Source: Forficula auricularia (taxonomy: Eukaryota; Arthropoda; Insecta; Dermaptera; Forficulidae). Taken from it: a stretch of 64,000 nt of DNA. Position 1 is the stretch's first letter; each line of letters starts with the position of its first letter. Shown here piece after piece: positions 55,578 through 64,000 of this stretch. The notes beneath the pieces were generated by a model. The model had not been told where the DNA came from. It ran no database searches and saw only the letters and a program-made list of their open reading frames with translations. Location of the stretch: contig JALMQS010000099.1 of assembly GCA_024734495.1 (NCBI GenBank), positions 93,917,388 to 93,981,387 of the forward strand, written 5' to 3'. The position numbers and the translations under genes were made by a program.

Positions 55578-58500
55578 GTAGAATGAATTATAATATATCA
55601 ATCACTACTAAATAAATTTATTGATATCTTTATAATATTATTAATTGTATTAATAAATCACTTGTGTGTTATTTTCAGTGGAAAAGATAGAAATTTAAAC
55701 ATTGCCGAACTTCTTTGTGCACATTGCTTTCGATGGTTTCATGAGTCCTGCATAGGCTATCAATTGGGAAAACTTGTTCCATTTATGATGAATTATTTTT
55801 TTATATGTAAAAATTGCTCACAAACTGGGCTAGAGAGTTTTAAAAAAAATCAAGCAAGTAGGTTTTTAAAGCATTACTCACCTATTTGTAAAATTTAATT
55901 TCCAAACAATTTAATTTTATCTTTGATTTATCAAATTTTACTGTAAAATATACAATAATGTTCTATTTTTGTTTAAAATTTATATTCGTTTTATATAGTA
56001 TTTATCAATCTCATGAGAAATAAGCAAATATTAATATAAGAATTTTGTTATTTTCTTAAATTACTCCAGTAGGTCTGTCTTTAGGTATAAAAAAATCGCG
56101 ATTCTCTGTCTAAAGCAGTGGTTCCCAACCTTTTGTGGCCCATCTCCCCTTTCTGGAGGTTGACTAACACTTATCGCCCCCTTTTCATTGTATGCCTAAT
56201 TTTAATTTGAAGTAAAGTCTAAATAATAAAGCAGTTTTATTATTTTAAACAATTTTATTACCGTATATAAAAACAACCAAAGCAGTTTTATCCGGTCACT
56301 CTTAAATAAAATAGACTTACATTCAAAAAACAGGAGTATATGTTTTCATTTTTAAATTGGAATAATCTTGCACCACTTTAAAAATCGATCCCTTCGTATC
56401 AGTGATCAAAGTTCTAACAAACAACATTTCCTCGGTAATTTCCTTTTTTTCATACCCGGCAACTTCTACTGTACAGTACTATTTTAATCCCCCCCCTTTG
56501 AATACTCATCGCCCCCACTTATTTATCCCCCCCCTGATAACCTAAATCGGCGATCGCCCCCAGGTTGGGAACCACTGGTCTATAGGCTTCATAAGACATT
56601 ATCGCTCTGAATCCAATGAACTATCTAGTCAATTAATTTGAAAAACCCTTGATTTTTTTGATAATGAAATAATTGATCATAGAATTTTTCTTTTTAAGCT
56701 TCAAAAGTAAATTGGGGCCCTATTAGTGTACAATGTCTGTATGCTCCTCTAACAGAGCTTTGGAAATTGTAAGCTAAATCACATTTAAACTTGAAATTTT
56801 ATACGAATGATTATTTTATAGGTCGGATTTTTCGTGATGTCAAAAATAGAAAATATTTTTTTAATATGAGATATAAGGTATCCCACTAAAGATCTCTTTA
56901 ATTATAATTAATTTTTTTTTAACTTATTTCGATAGTGTGAGGGAGTTCCAATGTGGTCATTTTTAGCTGATTTTTGTACCTGTCATCGTTCAAGAAATGG
57001 CTTAACTTAAAATTATTAAAAAATTCACAAATTCTCTCCTTATGAACGAAGTTTATTGTTATAAGGTACGGATCCCTCATTATGCCGCACAACTCGCACT
57101 TGGCCGGCTTATTTCACTTTATGCATATAGTGTAGCATAGAGGAGATCTGTGGGATAAAATTTTTCCGATGCTATGATGTTTTAATGAAATATATGCTTA
57201 ATTTACAACCTAGTCTTAGGACGTGAATCAAATTCCGGATTAGACCTTAGTGTATTTGCTTGGTACCATATATTATAAGAAAGCGAATACTACTAATAAC
57301 TTCAAACAGGATTCTAAATAAAAAAAGTCTGACCCTGGAGCGCTAACATTGAAAAAAACTCAAAATATGCCATAAAAATTCCATTGCATTTTTTTATTCT
57401 GAAAAAAAATTTAATTGAAAGTTTTTTGCCGAGAGTAGCAGAATTTTTATAAATTGAAGTAGACAATAAAAGAGTGTGTCTTCTGCTGGAATTATAAATT
57501 TTTAATTTATTTATAAAAAGACTATAGTTTCGAGAGCTTTGCCCTCTTCATTAGTCTATTACAATTGATTCACAGGAATTAATGTATGAATGAGACTGAT
57601 GAAGAGGGCAAAACTATCGAAACTATAATCTCGTTATAAATAAATTAAAAATTTATAATTCCTGCAGAAGACACACTCTTTTATTGTCGATTCAATTCTG
57701 AAAAAGCTAAGAGAAATCCGTTTTCTATTTTCAAAAAGACTACAGCCTGATGTCCTCTCTTCTAAGCAGATCTAATGCATAATAAGGTTCTTCAGTTTTA
57801 GGACTCATTTTTTTACCAATATAAAAGTAAAAATATTTCAAATATATAATTTTATATAGTTTAAAATTTTCTAAACTTCACTTTCATTTGGGGATTCAAT
57901 ATATTATTAATCATATTTCTTATTTTTTATAGCATTTCCACAAATGTGTGTCACTGCCTTAGGAAACTTAATTCAATCTAGTATAAAAGAAGGAAATGCC
58001 AAATATTATTTTTCAAAAGAACAAGAAATAATCCCCTATATTGATTCTCATTGGGAAGGAATGACAACAATGCCTCGAAGAGTTACCCAATCTTGGCATG
58101 CTACTGTAAGAATTATTTTAATATTAATTTATTTAAAAAAACTAAAAACACTTCTAAAAAAGTACAAATTAATGTAATACTTAATCAAAAAGTGTGGGGT
58201 GTAGAAATTTTTAATTAATTTCGACAAAGTGCCTCACTCTTTTTTGATTAAGTATTACATTATTTTGTACTTTTTAGAAGCATGTTTTTTAGTTTTTTTT
58301 AATAAAATTTATTCTTTTACTTTTTAGTCTTAATTATTTTTAAAGAGAAAAGTTTGCGGAATTTAACAGAATGAAACGTTTTACTTAGGGAAAGTGGTGT
58401 AGGTTTTAGGCGAAACATGATATTAATTAATAAAGTAAAGGGAGTGTAGTTTCACAATGAATGAAATAACTCAAAGAGGTTTATACAAATAAAATAGTTC

Positions 58501-61500
58501 AATTGCAATTATCTCTGAATGTCTGTATCCACATGTTATCGACACTGTTTCAGGAGCTTTGGGTAAACACTCAGGCTTCCTGGAATAACGTCAGTAACTT
58601 GTTTACTGAGTCCATTAGGTGTTGAACAGGAACGTTTGCAATTTTTCATCTAGACACCAATATATCAACGTATTAATGAGATAACTACAAATTGTTCTAT
58701 TAAATGCAAACTATGTAACCTCTTTGATTTTTATTTCATTCATTGTGAAACTACACTCTCTTTACTTTATTAATTAGAATGAAATGTATTTATTTTTAAT
58801 ATTTTTATATAATTTCATTTTAAATTGAGTAGATGAACAATTATTTTTATAGAGAAATGTTTGCGGAATTTAACAGAACAAAAGTCACATTGACAGATAC
58901 ATAGATACATACATACATACAAATGAAGCTAATATAAAGCATGTAAAAAAATCTAGTTTTATTTTAAAGAAATTAATTAATAAAATTTTTATCTTTAGGA
59001 TGAAAATTCTATTACATAAATGAAAATAAAAATACAATAAATCATTTGAAAAAAAATTAATTTTATTAATTTTACCCTAATATTTCTATTTATACTGCCA
59101 AACAACAAAAAATAATTATTTATCATAATTTATTCAGTCGTTACGTCTCCAGCGAAAGCACAAACAGTTTAAAAATTTGTTTAAGAAGATCAGGAAGATA
59201 TTAGACTTAGCGCCTAAAAAGCCATATTTTACTATGTTCACTCTTTTCTAAAAACGCCTTCTTCTTGGGTTTACCATTTACCAAACTCAATTTCTATCAT
59301 TGATATTTCCAGAAAGCCCATTTTTTTAATAATGCTATATTAAATTAGATAAAGCATTTTTATATCAACATAAATATTTGATTAAATTTTTACTGATATA
59401 AATGTTGTAGATTAAAATTCTATAATTGCATATTAAATTGTATTCACTATATTTAATATCTAATATTTTATTAAACATATACAAAGTTATAAATTGTATA
59501 TTCATATATTATACTTTTAGTCTGCTATTTAATCAATTCTGCTATGGTATATTTTATTATATTTATTCTCGTTCGCCGAATTTTTAATATTTTAATATTT
59601 ATTTTTAGATTCATAGAGCATTAGTTAAAGACACAACAACATTATTTTCTTGTCAAGAATCCAAGGATCCATCTTCAGAATCAATGAATTCTTCTTATGG
59701 TCTATTAAATAAAGATTTAACCCAAATCAAACCTAATTATGAAACCATGTTTAAAGGAGGCCATTTAAAAATGAATGATTTAGGAGCCCAACAGGGTGAG
59801 ATTATTAATTTTCCTTTTCTGATAATATGTATTAATTTCAAATTTAATTTATTTTTATCTACATTCCTAGTATTCGGAATTAGATGATTATACATACAAT
59901 ATTTTTATAATAATTATAGTTCATAGGTTAAATATATGTACTTGGAATTCGATGCAGCCTAAGATAATGAAAAGAAACCATTTTTTTTATTACCGACTTT
60001 TTGGAAGATCTCACCTCCTTATTTATGATTTAAAGGAGTCAATGAAGGAATCATATAATCTCCTTCACAAGAAAATTGACTATCAATTTTTTTTTGTGTT
60101 TAGTCCAGTTAACGAACGCTCAAAAAGGGGTATAGGAAACATTGTAGAGGAGAGAATTGTTTTCTCCTGGAATGTTTGGGGTAGATAGGAGGTGAAAATA
60201 CTAAAAGTCCACACTCCTAGCTACTGGGCTTAGGGGCGGGAAGGGGGTGGAAATGTCCCGTCTTTTGATTTTTTGCTTATCTCAAAAACGGTGGGCCCTA
60301 GGGAAAAAGTTACTCTTAACAAAATGAAAGCTTATAAAATTTGATACAAGATTGCTTCTATTTTATTTTTCGCTATTCCTTATGGTTATTAAAATATTTG
60401 CCCGCGAATATCGTTAATGTATGAAAGACATAAAATGTCCTGTTTTTCGTCAAACTTTTGTCTCTAGCACCTCAGTCCTTCGTTTAACAGTAAAAGTCCT
60501 CTGAAAAGAGATTGTAGAGCATTCAATTTTCCTTAAAATGATATATACATTTACTATTTTATCTTCAAATCGTCTGGAGTTATACTTCGAATCACAAAAG
60601 AGTGTCATCTATTATATCCGAAACACTCAACCACCTTTATTTAAACTATGACATTTGTATGTGCTTAACATTAGATTCACTAGTAAAATATTCAGTGCGT
60701 TTACATTGTCAAACTGGTTCCCACCTCACATGGTAGCCAAATGCCCCTGTTTGCTGTTATTGGCACTTGGGTTCGATTCCCGAGGGGATAATAAACAACC
60801 CTTCAGACATATAATTAAAAATAATCTATTTCATCAAATCTAATAGATGACACACTGGTGCTAGAAACAAAAGTTTGACGAAAAACAGGAAATTTTATTT
60901 TTTTCATACATTAACGATATTCGCGGGCGAATATCTCAATATCTCAATAACCATAAGGAATTGCGAAAAGTTGAATAGAACCAATTTTGTTTCAAATTTT
61001 ATAAGCTTTCATTTTGATAAGTGAGTTTTGAACCGTTTTTGAGATATAAGCGAAAAACCAAAGAATGTGACATTTCCACCCCCACCCCCCTCCCGCCTCT
61101 AAGTCATATAGCTAGGACTGGGAACGTTTAGTATTTTTACGTCCTAACTACCCCAAACACATTCCAGGAGAAAAAATTCTCTTCTCTTCAATGTTTTCTA
61201 TAACCCATTCGTTGACTGGACTAGTTGTTATATCTTGGAATTACATCAACAGAATTTCAGGAGGAGACAAGAAGCCAAGGCCGTTCATATAGTTGTTTCA
61301 TAGACTGAACTCTGAATTAGGTCCACCACACTTGATAAGAAATTTTTTACAATAATGATTTTTCGTCGTTTCGTCGGTTTTAAAAAATGTTTAAAACATT
61401 TCAGTTCAAGTCTTTTATTTGGAAATTGTGTTTCTTTTCAGGCTACCAAATTCCATTGATATAATTAATTTTCAATCCAACTTTATGCATGTTTATCCGT

Positions 61501-63806
61501 CTTAAACTTGAGTATTGATAATTCAAGAACAGAAGATCATAGAAATTTCGTTCTTGTGCCAAAATGCTTACATTTACCAAATAGAGAACTTATTAGAATT
61601 TAGGCACATAAGCTTTAGAACATACGGATCAAAGTCAAAAATTGAATCTTTATAAAGGTACTCTCGGACAGTTATAGCCATAAGCATAAAAGCTTGTGTT
61701 GATAAGACTTTTATACCATTTTTTAGCTTAAGGTAGTTCTTTCACAAATGCAAAAATCAAGAAGTTTTTGAAACTTGGAATATAAGTCATTAAAAGCATA
61801 ATACACATACTGTTAAAATTTGAAGACAATTTACCACACCAAACATGAAATAATTGCAATTAAAAATGACATTTTTTACATAGGGTAGATAGGGAAAGGG
61901 TGGGGATATGATCATTATTTTATTTTTTTTCATTGAAGGACTTTCACCATCTTGATGAAAAACTAATATTTGTTAGAATAATATATTCGGAGTAACTTAA
62001 GAAAAAAAATTGTAATTATTTCCCACGTAGTTTTGATAAAAAACAAAAAGAACAAACCTATTTGGGCGATTATTTTTAGTGGAGGGGATATAAGCACAAT
62101 GGCTTGGAAACGACCACCAAATATGTGTGTATCTATATAGAGATTTCGTGGTGTGAGTGGACAGTCACGTTAAAAAAAATACCCTAAAATTTTAGTTCCG
62201 TTCGTATTTTTAGAATAGTTACGAGGCTAAAACGTTTTGTGTGGATTGAAAGAACCTCCTTAATAGCTCAAATCTAGTCTGGTTGACAAAAAATTGTCAA
62301 GTAACGAAAATTTTCGGATGAGTCTTTAAAAAAGTTTTTAGTTTTTCCTCCAATTTTTATTTCTATTCCCCTTTCGTCTAATGTTTTTTTCTCCTTCAAA
62401 CTTACTCTCGCGTAAGTCAAAGACGCAAACGGGAAAGTAATGTATTATTTTTATGGGAGAATAGAGTTTGTTTCTTTCTGTCAAGATATGTCAGGAAGGG
62501 TGTATTCGCTATTACATTTCATGAAATTATTAATTCTAAATAACTCGAAGACGTCTACCGTGATTTTTGCCAATATATTCTGGCCTCATCCCTTATCTCC
62601 GACACTATTTTATTTAATACGAAGGCTAATAACTCCTGTTTTCATATTGGTAATTATGTTTATTTTTCCTATTCCATGGCAGGAACATTCAGTTTTCCCA
62701 CCAAGTTTTCAAATAGCCTTTCCATATCAGACTTGCCCATGATCTTTTGTCCTTTTTCCTCCTATTTTGGCTTAATAAGAAATTTTCACTTCAAATCCTA
62801 TACTATCAAAGCGCATTTGTGCCTGCCTCTGTATGTATGTATGTACCTATGTCCGTTCCCCAACAAAAACAGTCGCCATGGTTACCAATTTAAATGAAAT
62901 TATCTATATATATATATATAAAATTAAGGCTTTTTCTGTACATTGGGGTGTGGGTGTGGGTGTTGGGTGGGTTTCTGGGGGGGGGTGGTCAAGGGGCCGT
63001 CATGGTTACTAATTTAAATGAAATCTATATATATAAAATTATGGTTTTGTCTGTCCATTGGGGTGGGATGGTGAGCGGGCTTCGGGGTGGGGGTCCAGGG
63101 GGCGAGCCCACAGGCTTGCAAAGGGTCCCCGAAGGCGGGCCTTGCAGCTAGTATTTTAATAAAATAATTATTATTTCTACTGATTTTTTAATAATGTGTT
63201 ATTATACTAATAATTTTAACTAATATAATTCGATAAAAACAATCAAAAAACCTTTAATAAAATTTCAAAACGTTTCTGAAAAATTCTCCCTTTATCAATT
63301 GAAAATTTGAAAAATATGAAAAATAGTTGCTTTATGAAAGAACAATAAAGCAACTATGAACTATTCTATTCAACTATTCTTCTATGAAGCAACTATTTTC
63401 CATATTTTTTAAATTTTCAATTGATAAAGGGAGAATTTTTCCCGAAACGTTTTGAAATTTTATTAAACATTTTTCTATTGTTTTTATAAAAAATCGTATT
63501 TATTTCACTTAATAAAATAATCAAAGAATTTTTTCTAATTTAATTTCTTTATATTTTTTGAATAAAGGTTCTATGGGAGGTGGTCCTAAAGGCCGAAGTA
63601 CTAAGCGAAAATTACCGGGAGGTGAACAAGCTTCCGGTGGACCTGGTAAAAAAGGAAGAGGAGGAGGAGGAGCAGGAGTAGGCTCAAGCGGAGATTTGAC
63701 CACGCCAAAATTGCCTGCCCATGGTTATCCTCTTGAACATCCCTACAACAAAGATGGTTATAGATATATTTTAGCGGAGCCTGATCCTCACGCTCCTTTT
63801 AGACAA
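55426..63806 (+). CDS. ash2: Ash2/ASH2L, COMPASS/MLL complex subunit, first five coding exons (3' end off window)
   Basis: ASH2L is a core nuclear subunit (with WDR5, RBBP5 and DPY30) of SET1/MLL histone H3 Lys4 methyltransferases. Five exons join to 930 nt (310 codons). Residues 1-48 are an acidic/Lys-rich tail; ~49-105 form the atypical PHD-like finger (CYCG, ELLCAHCFRWFHESC, CKNC); ~110-190 form the winged-helix DNA-binding domain (FPQMCVTALGNL, RRVTQSWHATIHRAL); ~230-280 is a Gly/Lys-rich low-complexity segment; and the model ends HGYPLEHPYNKDGYRYILAEPDPHAP, the block immediately before the SPRY domain. The SPRY domain and DPY30-binding helix must lie downstream. Orientation is divergent from Acy1. 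Confidence 0.95.
55679..55857 (+). CDS. ash2: ash2 exon 2 (PHD-like finger)
   Basis: Residues 51-111. CGKDRNLN, ELLCAHCFRWFHESC and FICKNCS match the ASH2L finger. Intron 1 is 101 bp. Ends phase 1, donor GTAGGT. Confidence 0.95.
56116..56577. mobile_element. hAT-type MITE with clear 8-bp duplication
   Basis: Ends cagtggttcccaacct and aggttgggaaccactg match over 16 bp. Flanks gtctaaag (56,108) and gtctatag (56,578) differ at one base. Lies in ash2 intron 2. Confidence 0.88.
57520..57553 (-). ncRNA. Hammerhead-ribozyme-like motif, left arm
   Basis: Minus strand: CUAAUGA, A, GAGGGC-AAA-GCUCUC (6-bp stem II), GAAA, CUAUAGUC. One substitution in the first block. Confidence 0.45.
57596..57630 (+). 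ncRNA. Hammerhead-ribozyme-like motif, right arm
   Basis: CUGAUGA exact, A, GAGGGCAAAACUAUC (stem II eroded), GAAA, CUAUAAUC. Complementary damage to the left-arm copy: each keeps what the other lost. Confidence 0.45.
57933..58105 (+). CDS. ash2: ash2 exon 3 (winged helix)
   Basis: Residues 111-168. FPQMCVTALGNLIQSS, YFSKEQEIIPYIDSHWE and RRVTQSWHAT match the ASH2L winged-helix region. Acceptor TTTTATAG, donor GTAAGA, ends phase 0. Confidence 0.94.
58390..58775. mobile_element. Foldback element of the agtttcaca(g/a)tgaatgaaat family
   Basis: Arms 58,422-58,470 and 58,726-58,775. The leader gggaaagtggtgtaggtttt is shared with 27,527 and (inverted) 45,125-45,165. In ash2 intron 3. Confidence 0.8.
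59609..59795 (+). CDS. ash2: ash2 exon 4 (winged-helix end, linker)
   Basis: Residues 169-231. IHRALVKDTTTLFSCQE completes the winged helix; a Ser-rich linker with FGLL-like SSYGLLNKDL follows. Acceptor ATTTTTAG, donor GTGAGA. Confidence 0.92.
60103..61221. mobile_element. Large foldback (~375-bp arms) around a tRNA-like SINE
   Basis: 60,103-60,478 and 60,848-61,221 are reverse complements (cgcgaatatcgttaatgtat; tcgtcaaacttttgt). In ash2 intron 4. Confidence 0.85.
60720..60800 (+). mobile_element. tRNA-like SINE segment
   Basis: ggtagccaaatgcccctg resembles a Pol III A box and gggttcgattcc a B box. Related to the units at 15,166-16,150. It does not fold as an intact tRNA by inspection, so it is not called as a tRNA gene. 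Confidence 0.55.
61728..62263 (-). mobile_element. piggyBac-type MITE, copy 3
   Basis: TTAA at 61,728 and 62,260; interior is the reverse complement of 18,619-19,024 with ~130 bp more. In ash2 intron 4. Confidence 0.85.
62898..63152 (+). mobile_element. Helitron-like short elements, partly duplicated
   Basis: Two starts (tctatatatatata...aaaatta, then ttgtctgtccattggggtgg), followed by a GC-rich hairpin region (ccccgaaggcgggcc) and gcagctag|t. Same 3' end inverted at 20,793 and 49,537. Confidence 0.5.
63269..63298 (-). ncRNA. Hammerhead-like core, left arm
   Basis: Minus strand UUGAUAA, A, GGGA-loop-UC(A), GAAA, CGUU; the C before GAAA is mutated to A. Confidence 0.35.
63421..63451 (+). ncRNA. 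Hammerhead-ribozyme-like motif, right arm
   Basis: UUGAUAA, A, GGGA-loop-UCCC, GAAA, CGUU. Upstream UUUUCAA pairs with downstream UUGAAAU as stem I. The first core base is U instead of C. Confidence 0.45.
63568..63806 (+). CDS. ash2: ash2 exon 5 (Gly/Lys linker, pre-SPRY block)
   Basis: Residues 231-310. A run rich in Gly, Lys and Arg (KGRSTKRK, KKGRGGGG) is a probable nuclear-localisation and disordered segment. HPYNKDGYRYILAEPDPHAP then matches ASH2L almost exactly. Donor GTAATT. Confidence 0.95.
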
Positions 63807-63944
63807 GTAATTAATTTGTAATATTAAAATAGGAAACTCTGATGAAGGAAAGATAGCTGTCCAAAAAATTTTAAATTAGGAAAGAAAGGAATTCAGCCAT
63901 TAAAGGATAAATAGTCAGTCATTTAAGTGAGTAGCTTCATTTTT

Positions 63945-64000
63945 TTTAATGAAATTGATGAGTTACACCAAAAAAGTGCATCCTCTAAAGGCCTGAATTG
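63945..64000 (-). mobile_element. LINE 3' end running off the window
   Basis: gagttacaccaaaaaagtgc and ctaaaggcctg match the 3' end of the LINE at 25,505. It begins about 140 bp after ash2 exon 5, so the next ash2 intron also holds a LINE. Confidence 0.7.

Larger units (their letters stand above)
57452..57697. mobile_element. Foldback element with two inverted hammerhead-like cores
   Basis: Arms ~57,452-57,553 and ~57,596-57,697 are reverse complements (agagtgtgtcttctgctgga). Same family as 30,455-30,608 but with a longer centre. In ash2 intron 2. Confidence 0.88.
63234..63487. mobile_element. Foldback element with hammerhead-like core in both arms
   Basis: Arms 63,234-63,336 and ~63,380-63,487 are reverse complements (ttgataaagggagaattttt). 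Ends about 80 bp upstream of ash2 exon 5. Confidence 0.85.

Noticed and set aside
62440..62897. Overlapping plus frames in ash2 intron 4
   Set aside because: Hydrophobic and Pro/Phe-rich but without splice-compatible links or recognisable domain; left as unassigned intron.
63521..63703. Proline-rich minus-strand frame
   Set aside because: Antisense shadow of the Gly/Lys-rich ash2 exon 5.

Overview
This is a eukaryotic, strongly AT-rich window, most likely from an arthropod. A crustacean such as a caligid copepod is one possibility, but I cannot fix the species from sequence alone. Three multi-exon nuclear genes with GT-AG introns (about 60 bp to over 6 kb) were assembled by hand, checking reading phase at every junction. 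The coding fraction is small; introns and intergenic DNA are packed with transposable elements, many nested and many palindromic.

Layout. (1) 1,524-32,658, minus strand: 26 coding exons of a sulfonylurea-receptor-type ABC transporter (ABCC8/9-like, Sur). It runs from its start codon to NBD2 Walker B; the exon with the NBD2 H-loop and C-terminus lies off the left edge. (2) 32,659-37,926: intergenic, with a piggyBac-type MITE carrying a LINE and a small SINE-like insert, then a decayed coding relic. (3) 37,927-51,759, minus strand: complete 8-exon aminoacylase-1 gene, 396 codons plus stop. (4) 51,760-55,425: intergenic between divergent genes. (5) 55,426-63,806, plus strand: first five coding exons of ash2/ASH2L, the COMPASS/MLL histone H3K4 methyltransferase subunit. 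The SPRY domain continues off the right edge.

The three genes act in unrelated processes: KATP-channel regulation, N-acetyl amino acid hydrolysis and chromatin. The arrangement gives no operon-like logic.

The most unusual signal is a hammerhead-ribozyme-like core: CUGANGA, one unpaired base, stem II, GAAA, a very short stem III ending in GUC or GUU, and flanking sequence able to form stem I. It recurs at about a dozen loci in several otherwise different short repeats, mostly foldback elements, on both strands, and often twice in inverted orientation within one element. Other notable items are a ~1.06-kb palindrome in an aminoacylase intron, five hAT-type elements bounded by near-identical 8-bp duplications, three TTAA-bounded piggyBac-type MITEs, a TA-bounded mariner-like element with ~125-bp inverted repeats, a SINE with an exact 17-bp target duplication, and a four-unit tandem array of a tRNA-like unit inside a Sur intron.
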